Source of the DNA: JAUICS01 sp964384335
GTDB taxonomy: Bacteria > Pseudomonadota > Alphaproteobacteria > Micavibrionales > Micavibrionaceae
Length of the DNA: 13,717 nt
Direction: 5' to 3'
Assembly (NCBI GenBank): GCA_964384335.1
Contig: CAYLKN010000042.1
Span: 1 to 13,717, forward strand
Shown here: in pieces, positions 7,273-13,717 of the stretch
Layout of the letters: each line of letters starts with the position of its first letter
Numbering within the stretch: the first letter of the stretch is position 1
Position numbers and translations under genes: made by a program
The notes under the pieces: model-generated
The model's database searches: none
What the model saw: only the letters and a program-made list of their open reading frames with translations
Told to the model about the DNA's origin: nothing

Positions 7273-7333
7273 AGGGCAGATTCACGCTTTTCAGATATAA
7301 TCATAGTGATTATATCTGAACACGATCTGCCCT
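7273..7333. repeat. 61-bp composite palindrome with a perfect 14-bp inner stem
   Basis: Outer arms AGGGCAGAT (7273-7281) and ATCTGCCCT (7325-7333) enclose a perfect inner hairpin, TTCAGATATAATCA (7290-7303) and TGATTATATCTGAA (7307-7320), with a TAG loop. The asymmetric unpaired segments are 8 bases on the left and 4 on the right. The right arm ends inside the ygfZ stop codon (complement of 7332-7334). It could end transcription in both directions; no run of U follows either arm, so it is not a textbook intrinsic terminator. Its sequence is unrelated to the palindrome at 7200. Confidence 0.8.
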
Positions 7334-8162
7334 AATCTTCAGGCTGTGAGTCCAGCCACTCCGGCCTGAATGGTCTGAGCGGTCCGTTTTGCATATCTTC
7401 CAGCATTTCATCTTTTAAAAGTGCGATACCAAAACCCGGGCCAGAACCATGGCAGGAGGAGCGCATTTCACCATAAAGCCTGCCCTGCGGGGATTTAAGG
7501 GTTTCTCCGTTTTCAGGAGGCGGCCCGTCAATCTGCACCGGATAAAGGTGTTTTTTGGCAAGTCCACGGTGATGCATACGGGCTGTCAGTTCCTGCCCGA
7601 GATAGCAGCCTTTGGTAAAAGAAATACCGTTCAGCCTGTCAATCCTGCTTTCGATAAGTGTCGATTTTTCAGGAACCATGTCACGGCTTCCACAGGGTAT
7701 CCCGAGTTTAAGCCGGTGAATATCAAAGCTTTCGAAATGCGACAGGTCTTGTTTGTCATGATCGCCATTAAAATCGATACACCGCCATCCCATATCCGCA
7801 TGCCTTGGATCCTTATAGGCCCGCTCTGGTTTTGTGGAGTTGATGCCTGCCAAAACATTAATTTCAGGCACAACTTCAAAATCAACGCTGGAGCGGAGCT
7901 TAAAACGTTTTAAATACATGGCCAAAGACATTGCGCGCTCCCCGCCTTCACATTCGAGAAAAAGAGTCTCTTTGTCCTGTGTTACAAAAACATCATACAA
8001 AAACTTGCCGTTATGCGTTAGAACGCAGGCATACACAGCTTCCTGCGTTTCAAGCAGCGAGAGATCATTGCTGACAAGCCCGTTCAGGAAAGAAAACCGG
8101 TCTTTTCCTGATAATACGACAAGACCTCTTTGCGGTAGTTTCGTGATAAAGCCTTTTGACAT
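7332..8162 (-). CDS. ygfZ: YgfZ/GcvT-like folate-binding protein (Fe-S cluster maintenance)
   Basis: The 276-aa protein has the YgfZ signature KGCYLGQELTAR at residues 184-195, including the invariant Cys186 of the KGC(Y/F)xGQE motif. The N-terminus (RGLVVLSGKDRFSFLNGLVSNDL) is the GcvT-like fold start typical of the family, and HHRGLAKKHLYPV follows the signature. YgfZ/CAF17 (IBA57 in eukaryotes) binds folate and supports the making or repair of certain Fe-S enzymes. Length is normal for the alphaproteobacterial, slightly short, form. The start is the ATG at 8162, 29 bases from the divergent GT9 start; no Shine-Dalgarno sequence is visible. Its start codon overlaps the -35 element proposed for the GT9 gene, so the two genes may compete for RNA polymerase. 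The stop codon lies inside a palindrome shared with the ppdK gap. Confidence 0.92.
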   Translation of the reverse strand: MSKGFITKLPQRGLVVLSGKDRFSFLNGLVSNDLSLLETQEAVYACVLTHNGKFLYDVFVTQDKETLFLECEGGERAMSLAMYLKRFKLRSSVDFEVVPEINVLAGINSTKPERAYKDPRHADMGWRCIDFNGDHDKQDLSHFESFDIHRLKLGIPCGSRDMVPEKSTLIESRIDRLNGISFTKGCYLGQELTARMHHRGLAKKHLYPVQIDGPPPENGETLKSPQGRLYGEMRSSCHGSGPGFGIALLKDEMLEDMQNGPLRPFRPEWLDSQPED

Positions 8163-8184
8163 ATGTTTTGTGTCCGTATTTAAT
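8156..8184 (+). promoter_or_regulatory. Near-consensus promoter giving a leaderless GT9 transcript
   Basis: TTGACA at 8156-8161 (six of six to the sigma70 -35) is followed by exactly 17 bases and TTTAAT at 8179-8184 (five of six to the -10). The predicted first base is about 8190-8192, which coincides with the ATG at 8192. The -35 overlaps the ygfZ start codon on the other strand. Confidence 0.6.
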
Positions 8185-8191
8185 GCCTTTT

Positions 8192-9175
8192 ATGAATATT
8201 CTTTTTATAACATGCGGGCCGCTGGGTGATACAGTCCTGACAACCGGCCTTTTATCAAATCTGGTTGAAAAATATCCGCAATCAAGGGTTACAATTGCCT
8301 GCGGGCCTCTTGGCACCAGCTTATTTGACGGCCTGCCACAAAAGGAAGAGGTTATTCCACTTGTAAAACGTAAACGCCACGGCCACTGGATTGATCTCTG
8401 GAAACGCGTAATTTCAAGGAAATGGGATATCGTAGTGGACCTGCGCAACAGTGCGGTAAGCCGCCTAATATTCGCCAGTAAAAAATATATCAAAAGCCGG
8501 GGTAAGCTGGATTCTTCAAAACACTGGGTTGAGCAGAATGCAGGGATTCTGGGACTCCACAAAAACCCGCCCGCCCCGAAAATATGGTTCAGCGCCGCGC
8601 AACTTCAACAGGCAAAAGAAATCATTGGAGATCAGGGCCCCGTCATAGGCATCGGCCCAACCGCAGGCTGGCTTCCCAAAATCTGGCCCGCGGCGAATTT
8701 TATTGCCGTCCTGAAAGATTTAACAAAAGCGGAAGGATATTTCCCGAACGCCCGTATCTGTGTTTTCGGAGCACCGGGTGAGGAAGATCTGGCCAGACCT
8801 GTTTTAGAAGCTTTTGCCGGCGACCGTGTTATCAATATGGTGGGAAAGGCAGATCCCGGAACGGTGGCGGCCGTTTTGTCGTTGTGTGATTTCTACCTCG
8901 GGAATGATTCCGGCCTTATGCATACATCTGCCGCCGTCGGCACAATGACATTCGGCCTTTTCGGGCCCAGTCCGTGGCAGAATTATTTCCCCTGGGGCAA
9001 ACATTGCGGATTTGCCAGAACACCTGAAAGTTTTGAAGAATTAACCGATTTTCCGGGATATCATCCCAAAACCTGCACACAATGTCTTATGACTTCTCTG
9101 ACGGTTGAGGCTGTACAGAAAGGCATTGAAAATTTATTTGCCGGTAAGAATTCTGAAAAAACGGCGGCTGCGTGA
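8192..9175 (+). CDS. Glycosyltransferase family 9 protein (heptosyltransferase-like)
   Basis: This 327-aa protein belongs to GT9, the family of ADP-heptose:LPS heptosyltransferases WaaC, WaaF and WaaQ, which add sugars to the lipid A-core on the cytoplasmic face of the inner membrane. It opens NILFITCGPLGDTVLTTGLL, the family N-terminal G-x-hydroxyl/GD loop, then has DIVVDLRNS, GPTAGWLPKIWP (from about residue 155) and the donor-binding GNDSGLMHTSAAVG (from about 237). It ends with the CxxC-like TCTQCLM, also common near the end of GT9 proteins. The acceptor cannot be told from sequence. The frame is open from a TTG at 8156 and has an ATG at 8183, but the ATG at 8192 is preferred because the proposed -10 element covers 8183 and the family start aligns there. 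It stands alone, divergent from ygfZ and 100 bases before coxB. Confidence 0.87.
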   Translation: MNILFITCGPLGDTVLTTGLLSNLVEKYPQSRVTIACGPLGTSLFDGLPQKEEVIPLVKRKRHGHWIDLWKRVISRKWDIVVDLRNSAVSRLIFASKKYIKSRGKLDSSKHWVEQNAGILGLHKNPPAPKIWFSAAQLQQAKEIIGDQGPVIGIGPTAGWLPKIWPAANFIAVLKDLTKAEGYFPNARICVFGAPGEEDLARPVLEAFAGDRVINMVGKADPGTVAAVLSLCDFYLGNDSGLMHTSAAVGTMTFGLFGPSPWQNYFPWGKHCGFARTPESFEELTDFPGYHPKTCTQCLMTSLTVEAVQKGIENLFAGKNSEKTAAA

Positions 9176-9275
9176 CATTGCGACGCAGGATATGTCAAGT
9201 TTCCCGTACTATAATTGATTATAAAAGTTTTTTTTGATGAATTGCAATTGAACTCAATGTACAAAGAATACAGGT
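9176..9275 (+). promoter_or_regulatory. coxB upstream region
   Basis: The gap holds a perfect TATAAT at 9210-9215, which is also the left arm of the inverted repeat TATAAT-TG-ATTATA (9210-9223). No good -35 lies 16-18 bases before it. An eight-T run (9228-9235) follows, so the AT-rich inverted repeat plus T run could instead end the GT9 transcript. The palindrome AATTGCAATT lies at 9240-9249. A short frame of 16 codons begins with an ATG at 9257 and overlaps the coxB start. Which of these is functional cannot be decided by eye. Confidence 0.3.
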
Positions 9276-10232
9276 ATGAATCTGTTTCAGTATACAAAAG
9301 TAAGTAAAAGCCCTTTAATGAAATATATTATTTTTCCAGTTTTACTGAGTATATGCACTCTTTTATCAGTACAGGGTTTTGCCGCCGAACCCCTGCCCTG
9401 GCAGCTGGGCCTGCAGGATCCCGCAACACCGGTGAAAGAAAAGCTTTTTGATTTTCACAATCTCCTTCTGGTCATAATCACTGGAATTGTTTTGTTTGTC
9501 CTCGGACTATTGATCTATGTAATTTTTCGTTACAACGAAAAAACCAATCCCGAGCCGGCCAAATTCAGTCATAACACTATGATTGAAGTTATCTGGACTG
9601 TAATACCCATTTGTATTCTGATTGTTATTGCCATTCCATCCTTCAAGGTTCTGTTTTATATGGACAAGGTGGTTGATCCGGACATGACACTGAAAGTTAC
9701 CGGGTATCAATGGGGATGGACGTATACATACCCGGATCACGGAAATTTCGAATTCAACTCCGATCTTATCGAGGATCCGGCGGATATGGCTGAATATTTC
9801 CCCGATGGCAACGGCAGGCGTTTGCTTGAAACCTATAATCCTGTTGTTCTGCCTTTAAATCAGAATATTCAGATTTTGGTGACGTCCCGTCCGAATGATG
9901 TTCTGCACAGCTGGGCAATGCCGTCCTTTGGAATAAAAAAAGATGCTGTGCCGGGCCGGCTTAATGAAACCTGGGCGAATATAACAAAGCCTGGAATTTA
10001 TTACGGACAATGTTCTGAAATCTGCGGTGATCGTCATGCCTATATGCCCATTTCTATTTATGCAGTACAGCAAAGTGAATTTGAACAATGGGCGGAATGC
10101 GTCAAAAATGAAGAAACCGACAATTTTTACGTGGCACGCGGATGTGTGCAGAAATTTAATCTCGACAAATACAGAACACCTTTAAAACGTATACATACAC
10201 TTGAGTTTGCACGGATGGAGGAAAAACAATGA
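9276..10232 (+). CDS. coxB: Cytochrome c oxidase subunit II
   Basis: This 318-aa subunit II of an aa3-type oxidase takes electrons from cytochrome c through the binuclear CuA centre. All CuA ligands are present: His211 (VLHSW), Cys246, Glu248, Cys250, His254 and Met257 in CSEICGDRHAYM. A signal peptide with cleavage near VQGFAA is followed by two membrane helices (about 60-85 and 100-125) and the Trp/Tyr-rich YQWGWTYTYP electron-entry region. After the cupredoxin domain there is an unusually long tail of about 45 residues with two extra Cys (ECVKN and RGCVQ) and no CxxCH, so it is not the cytochrome c fusion seen in caa3 enzymes. The start is uncertain: ATG 9276 has AGG only one base away, and ATG 9318 would give a standard 23-residue signal peptide. 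The stop overlaps the coxA start (ATGA). Confidence 0.95.
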   Translation: MNLFQYTKVSKSPLMKYIIFPVLLSICTLLSVQGFAAEPLPWQLGLQDPATPVKEKLFDFHNLLLVIITGIVLFVLGLLIYVIFRYNEKTNPEPAKFSHNTMIEVIWTVIPICILIVIAIPSFKVLFYMDKVVDPDMTLKVTGYQWGWTYTYPDHGNFEFNSDLIEDPADMAEYFPDGNGRRLLETYNPVVLPLNQNIQILVTSRPNDVLHSWAMPSFGIKKDAVPGRLNETWANITKPGIYYGQCSEICGDRHAYMPISIYAVQQSEFEQWAECVKNEETDNFYVARGCVQKFNLDKYRTPLKRIHTLEFARMEEKQ

Positions 10233-11956
10233 ATGCCGCACAAGCAGTAGAAGCCGGCACACACGGCGACGATCACGATCACAAGCCCGGGTTTTTCGTC
10301 CGCTGGTTTTGTTCAACAAACCATAAGGATATTGGAACGCTTTATATTATTTTCTCTATTATTGCCGGTATTATCGGGGGCGCCTTCTCTTTTCTTATGC
10401 GCGCCGAACTGCAGGATCCGGGACTTCAGATAGTTGACGGCGGTCAGATGTGGAATGTCTGGATCACCGCGCACGGTCTGATCATGGTGTTTTTTGTCGT
10501 AATGCCCGGATTGATTGGTGGTTTTGGAAACTGGTTTGTGCCGATTATGATCGGTGCCCCGGACATGGCTTTTCCGCGCCTGAATAATATTTCTTTCTGG
10601 CTTATTGTTCCGGCCTTCCTCTTGCTTGTCGCCTCGGTATTTATAGGCAGCGGCGCAGGAACCGGGTGGACGATATATCCGCCATTGTCGGATATTGGCC
10701 ATCGCGGTGAAATGTCGGTTGATCTCGCCATTTTTGCCCTCCATCTTGCCGGCGCCAGTTCGATTCTTGGCGCCGCCAATTTCATCACAACCATTCTCAA
10801 TATGCGCGCCCCGGGGATGACAATGCATAAAATGCCGCTTTTCGTCTGGGCCATGCTTGTAACTTCATTTTTACTGATCCTTGCTGTGCCGGTTCTCGGC
10901 GGCGCAATTACCATGCTGTTGACGGACCGTAATTTCGGAACGGCTTTTTTCAGGCCCGAAGGCGGTGGTGATCCTCTGCTTTTTCAGCATTTATTCTGGT
11001 TTTTTGGCCATCCGGAGGTTTATATTATGATCCTGCCCGCATTCGGGATCGTCAGCCATATTGTTGCAACCTTCTCCAAAAAGCCTGTTTTCGGTTACCT
11101 TGGAATGGCGTACGCAATGGTTGCCATTGGTTTTGTCGGCTTTATCGTTTGGGCCCATCACATGTTTACATCCGGTATTGACGTCAATACCAAGGCTTAT
11201 TTTACGGCTGCAACGCTGGTGATTGCGGTACCCACGGGTATTAAAATCTTTTCGTGGATTGCCACAATGTGGGGCGGTTCGATTTCATTTAAAACCCCTA
11301 TGCTTTGGGCGATCGGTTTTATTTTCCTGTTTACAGTCGGCGGAGTAACAGGCGTTGTGCTGGCCAATGCCGGCATGGATATATCACTTCACGACACGTA
11401 TTATGTTGTCGCACACTTTCATTATGTTCTTAGTCTTGGTGCCGTTTTTGCCCTGTTTGCAGGTTTTTATTACTGGATCGGCAAAATGAGCGGCCGGCAG
11501 TATCCGGAGTGGGCAGGGAAACTGCATTTCTGGTTAAGTTTTATTGGCGTGAACATTGTCTTTTTCCCTCAACATTTTCTGGGCCTTGCCGGAATGCCCC
11601 GGCGTTATCCGGATTACTCCGCTGAGCTCCTGCCTGCAGACTGGTCGTGGTGGGAACGTACGACATTTATGCTGAACGAAACTGTTGCCGTCTTCACGGC
11701 ATGGATCAGCGGAAGAGATTATGAAAGCGTCTTCGGAACCGGCTATCACGGGTGGCATTTTATCTCGTCTATCGGAACCTATCTTACGGCAATCAGCCTC
11801 GTGGTATTCATTTACGTGGTTATTCATACTCTGTTCTTCGGACGCAGGGTCGGCGAAAATTACTGGGAAGCAACACCAAACGTACTGACATTGGAATGGA
11901 CGCTGTCAAGCCCGCCGCCATTTCACCAGTTTGAAATCCAGCCACGGATGAAGTAA
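10229..11956 (+). CDS. coxA: Cytochrome c oxidase subunit I
   Basis: The 575-aa catalytic subunit, with about twelve membrane helices, reduces O2 to water and pumps protons. Ligands are visible: His82 and His398 for heme a, His396 for heme a3, and His261, His310 and His311 for CuB, with Tyr265 cross-linkable to His261. Both proton channels of an A1-type oxidase are intact: the D-channel entry Asp112 (GAPDMAFPRLNN) and Glu263 (GHPEVY), and the K-channel Lys339 (PTGIKIFSW). A His- and Asp-rich stretch near the N-terminus (HGDDHDH) precedes the first helix, an uncommon but not unknown feature. ATGA overlap with coxB indicates translational coupling. The gene is the second in the cox operon. Confidence 0.97.
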   Translation: MNAAQAVEAGTHGDDHDHKPGFFVRWFCSTNHKDIGTLYIIFSIIAGIIGGAFSFLMRAELQDPGLQIVDGGQMWNVWITAHGLIMVFFVVMPGLIGGFGNWFVPIMIGAPDMAFPRLNNISFWLIVPAFLLLVASVFIGSGAGTGWTIYPPLSDIGHRGEMSVDLAIFALHLAGASSILGAANFITTILNMRAPGMTMHKMPLFVWAMLVTSFLLILAVPVLGGAITMLLTDRNFGTAFFRPEGGGDPLLFQHLFWFFGHPEVYIMILPAFGIVSHIVATFSKKPVFGYLGMAYAMVAIGFVGFIVWAHHMFTSGIDVNTKAYFTAATLVIAVPTGIKIFSWIATMWGGSISFKTPMLWAIGFIFLFTVGGVTGVVLANAGMDISLHDTYYVVAHFHYVLSLGAVFALFAGFYYWIGKMSGRQYPEWAGKLHFWLSFIGVNIVFFPQHFLGLAGMPRRYPDYSAELLPADWSWWERTTFMLNETVAVFTAWISGRDYESVFGTGYHGWHFISSIGTYLTAISLVVFIYVVIHTLFFGRRVGENYWEATPNVLTLEWTLSSPPPFHQFEIQPRMK

Positions 11957-12040
11957 AAATACAGCCTTATGAATATACGAGTGTTTGATCCGGTGTTATC
12001 ATACACTTAAATAAACTGGATTTTCAAAGCCGGGACGGTT
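11957..12040 (+). promoter_or_regulatory. coxA-ctaB intergenic hairpin
   Basis: The 84-base spacer has AGTGTTTGAT (11980-11989) and ATCATACACT (11998-12007), which pair except for one T-T mismatch around the loop CCGGTGTT. TAAATAAACTGG follows, without a T run. It may mark mRNA processing or attenuation between coxBA and ctaB, or be neutral. A 13-codon ATG frame at 11970 spans the hairpin and looks non-coding. Confidence 0.3.
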
Positions 12041-12934
12041 ATGTCGGAAAGCGTAAATTACAGCCATTTAAGTAGCGCAAGCGACTTAAATCTGAAAGAT
12101 TACATTACCCTGTTAAAGCCCAAGGTCATGACCCTTGTCGTTTTTACTGGTGTTGCCGGCATGATCTGCGCACCCGGATTTTATGACAGTCATCCGTTTC
12201 TGATTATAATGTCCGTAATCGCCCTTACTCTGGGATCCGGAGCGGCCGGCGCAATCAATATGTGGTACGATTCCGATATCGATAAAGTTATGAAGCGGAC
12301 TCAAAGCCGCCCTGTGCCTCAAGGCAGGATACAAAGACAGGATGCCCTGACATTCGGCGTATTTGTTTCGGTCGCCTCTGTCCTGCTCATGGGGCTTGCG
12401 TCCAACTGGCTGGCGGCCGGGATACTGGCCTTCGCCAATTTCTTTTATTCCGTTATTTACACTATGTGGTTAAAAAGACGTACACCCCAGAATATTGTTA
12501 TCGGCGGTGCGGCGGGAGCGTTTCCTCCCTTAATCGGCTGGGCGGCCGTTACCGGAGGTGTTGATATATATCCCATTATTATGTTTGCAATAATCTTCCT
12601 CTGGACACCACCTCATTTCTGGGCACTTGCACTGTTTTCCGATACGGACTATGAAAAGGCGGGTGTGCCTATGCTCCCGGTTGTGGCCGGACGCAAGGCA
12701 ACGCAGGTACAGATGCTGATCTATACTCTTCTCCTTTTACCCGTATGTCTTTCGCCCTGGATCCTTGGTTATGCCGGCAATCTTTATGCAACCGGCGCGC
12801 TAATCCTGAATATTCTATTTATTTTAAGCTGTATAAGAGTTTTTTTCGACGAAAAGAACACGTCTGCGGTGCGTATGTTCGGATATTCCATCTTCTATCT
12901 TTTTGCCCTTTTCCTTCTTATAATAGTCAATTAG
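12041..12934 (+). CDS. ctaB: Heme O synthase (protoheme IX farnesyltransferase)
   Basis: The 297-aa UbiA-superfamily prenyltransferase transfers a farnesyl group to heme B to give heme O, the precursor of the heme A used by the oxidase subunit encoded just upstream. The first Asp-rich motif is NxxxDxxxD (Asn73, Asp77, Asp81) in NMWYDSDIDKVMKRT, followed by SRPVPQGRI. The second, DTDYEKAGVPMLPVVAG, is also intact. About eight to nine hydrophobic helices are visible, and the length is typical. GGGACGG just upstream is a reasonable ribosome-binding site for the ATG at 12041. CtaB needs heme A synthase (CtaA) downstream in the pathway; that gene is not in the window. Confidence 0.95.
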   Translation: MSESVNYSHLSSASDLNLKDYITLLKPKVMTLVVFTGVAGMICAPGFYDSHPFLIIMSVIALTLGSGAAGAINMWYDSDIDKVMKRTQSRPVPQGRIQRQDALTFGVFVSVASVLLMGLASNWLAAGILAFANFFYSVIYTMWLKRRTPQNIVIGGAAGAFPPLIGWAAVTGGVDIYPIIMFAIIFLWTPPHFWALALFSDTDYEKAGVPMLPVVAGRKATQVQMLIYTLLLLPVCLSPWILGYAGNLYATGALILNILFILSCIRVFFDEKNTSAVRMFGYSIFYLFALFLLIIVN

Positions 12935-12943
12935 GAATGAACC

Positions 12944-13057
12944 ATGCCAATCACTGATCTGCATAAGAAAAAGAAAAAACGGAACCTGCTTATCCTGGCT
13001 GCCATTCTCACATGGATTGCAGTCATCTGGATCATAACCATGGTCAAAATGGGTTAG
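12944..13057 (+). CDS. CoxF-like small membrane protein, 37 aa
   Basis: A 37-codon frame directly follows ctaB: MPITDLHKKKKKRNLL, then one hydrophobic helix and the end ITMVKMG. The basic N-terminus, single helix and VK-hydrophobic-G tail match the small CoxF-type proteins that sit right after ctaB in many alphaproteobacteria (recognition from memory of the family). An AGGA at 12933-12936 overlaps the ctaB stop codon and is 7 bases before the ATG, an ideal ribosome-binding site that couples the two genes. The lysine run predicts a cytoplasmic N-terminus and a periplasm-facing end. CoxF's role is not settled; a part in oxidase assembly is inferred from position. It is short enough to be missed by most gene callers. 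Confidence 0.72.
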   Translation: MPITDLHKKKKKRNLLILAAILTWIAVIWIITMVKMG

Positions 13058-13078
13058 AAACATTGACCTTTATTTTAA

Positions 13079-13627
13079 CTATTTTCTGAAGGCTTTGACG
13101 AAAGCAGCGGATATTCCTGATTTCAGTAGTGATCCCGTCAGGAATGGAAGTATGCCAGAAGCAACTGCCGTCTCTGTCCCTAAGCCGGGAATACCAAAAG
13201 CAAGCCATAATGCACCCAGTATCAAAATAATGACATGACCTGCAATCATAATGCCGAACAGAATAAACAGATTATGTCTGTTTTTATCATAAAAGATCCC
13301 GACAAGGGATGCGGCAAGCACAAATCCTGTTAAGTATCCCGCAGTATGGCCAAGGAAATAAGCCGGCCCCGCAGACACACCAATTGCAAAAACAGGGGCA
13401 CCAGAGAAACCCAGTGTAAGGTAACTGGTTATAACATAAAGTGCCATGCGCAACCCGAAAAAACAGGGCAGGGCCAGAACAACCGCAGTTTGAAACGTTA
13501 CAGGAACGGGTGTCATCGGAACCTGTATTTTTGCCGAAGCAATAAGGAGCGCAAGACTAGCCCAAAAAATCGCAAGCTGACGAAGAGTCAGAAGCGTGTT
13601 TGGTACAGAAAGTGTTTTCGTTGCCAT
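13079..13627 (-). CDS. bioY: Biotin transporter BioY (ECF S component)
   Basis: The 182-aa protein has six hydrophobic helices and the BioY landmark IQVPMTPVPVTFQT (residues 34-47). The following GHTAGYLTGF (93-102) corresponds to the family's GPTGGYLxGF, with His and Ala in place of Pro and Gly. BioY is the substrate-binding membrane subunit of ECF-type biotin importers. No ATPase (BioM) or T component (BioN) gene is adjacent on the visible side, so it is a solitary BioY here; such proteins are known to support uptake alone or with shared modules. The ATG at 13627 has no Shine-Dalgarno sequence. It converges on the cox operon with a 21-base gap and no clear terminator. Confidence 0.9.
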   Translation of the reverse strand: MATKTLSVPNTLLTLRQLAIFWASLALLIASAKIQVPMTPVPVTFQTAVVLALPCFFGLRMALYVITSYLTLGFSGAPVFAIGVSAGPAYFLGHTAGYLTGFVLAASLVGIFYDKNRHNLFILFGIMIAGHVIILILGALWLAFGIPGLGTETAVASGILPFLTGSLLKSGISAAFVKAFRK

Positions 13628-13717
13628 GGCCGCGTTTTTTTTGATATTTCATTTTATGAAATAAATTAACGTATATGCGATTAACTGAAAGTGCAAATAA
13701 ACATGAAAACATAATTT
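13628..13717 (-). promoter_or_regulatory. bioY upstream region with an 8-bp inverted repeat
   Basis: TATTTCAT (13645-13652) and ATGAAATA (13656-13663) form an inverted repeat around TTT, 18-36 bases before the bioY ATG, a position suited to an operator. It does not match the BioR (TTATnnATAA) or BirA site that I know. On the minus strand TTTGCA-N16-TATACG is a weak promoter candidate farther upstream, and TAAAAT inside the repeat is -10-like. An eight-T run at 13635-13642 becomes an A run in the transcript leader. Confidence 0.35.

Noticed and set aside
8065..8562. 165-aa minus-strand frame bridging the ygfZ and GT9 starts
   Set aside because: It overlaps two well-supported genes in other frames and has no family features.
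9168..9188. 6-bp stem CTGCGT/ACGCAG at the end of the GT9 gene as terminator
   Set aside because: The 9-base loop, a competing GACAT/ATGTC pairing and no T run make it unconvincing.
9231..9253. FNR-like half site TTGAT before coxB
   Set aside because: The second half ATCAA is absent at the required spacing.
10313..10914. Two overlapping minus-strand frames of 171 and 156 aa
   Set aside because: Both are shadows of coxA; the sense frame has all metal ligands.
11970..12011. 13-codon ATG frame between coxA and ctaB
   Set aside because: Too short, no ribosome-binding site, and it coincides with a hairpin.

Overview
This window reads as an ordinary chromosomal segment of a Gram-negative alphaproteobacterium of intermediate GC content. 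Supporting signs are an aa3-type cytochrome c oxidase cluster (coxB, coxA, ctaB, then a small CoxF-like peptide), an outer-membrane lipoprotein, a heptosyltransferase-like GT9 enzyme, pyruvate phosphate dikinase and a stand-alone BioY. A Micavibrio-like lineage is possible, but that is an impression and not a demonstrated placement. I see no rRNA, tRNA, CRISPR array, transposase, integrase or phage gene.

Layout. (1) Positions 1-536, minus: the N-terminal part of an unrecognised lipoprotein that runs off the left edge. An AT-rich divergent promoter region follows. (2) 733-1107, plus: a 124-aa protein of unknown function, convergent with holA. (3) 1138-2193, minus: holA, the DNA polymerase III delta subunit. 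(4) 2222-4428, plus: a two-gene operon made of a short RnfD/NqrB-like membrane protein, overlapping by one base with a secreted DUF2330 protein that carries a WCDPC motif. (5) 4534-7200, plus: ppdK. (6) 7200-7333: two complex nested palindromes that fill the convergent gap between ppdK and ygfZ. (7) 7332-8162, minus: ygfZ. (8) 8192-9175, plus: a GT9 glycosyltransferase with a near-consensus promoter that puts the transcript start on or next to its ATG. (9) 9276-13057, plus: coxB-coxA-ctaB-coxF-like, ending without the usual ctaG and coxC. (10) 13079-13627, minus: bioY, convergent with the cox cluster.

How the genes relate. The cox genes form a respiratory unit: subunits II and I of the terminal oxidase, plus the farnesyltransferase that makes heme O, the precursor of heme A. 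The RnfD-like/DUF2330 pair looks like a membrane plus periplasmic redox or trafficking module of unknown role and is the best candidate for undescribed biology. The remaining genes (holA, ppdK, ygfZ, GT9, bioY) are housekeeping or metabolic and appear independently transcribed. Two divergent pairs (holA/RnfD-like and ygfZ/GT9) are separated by only 28-29 bases, so each promoter must extend into the opposite gene. Candidate promoters in exactly those places can be read by eye.
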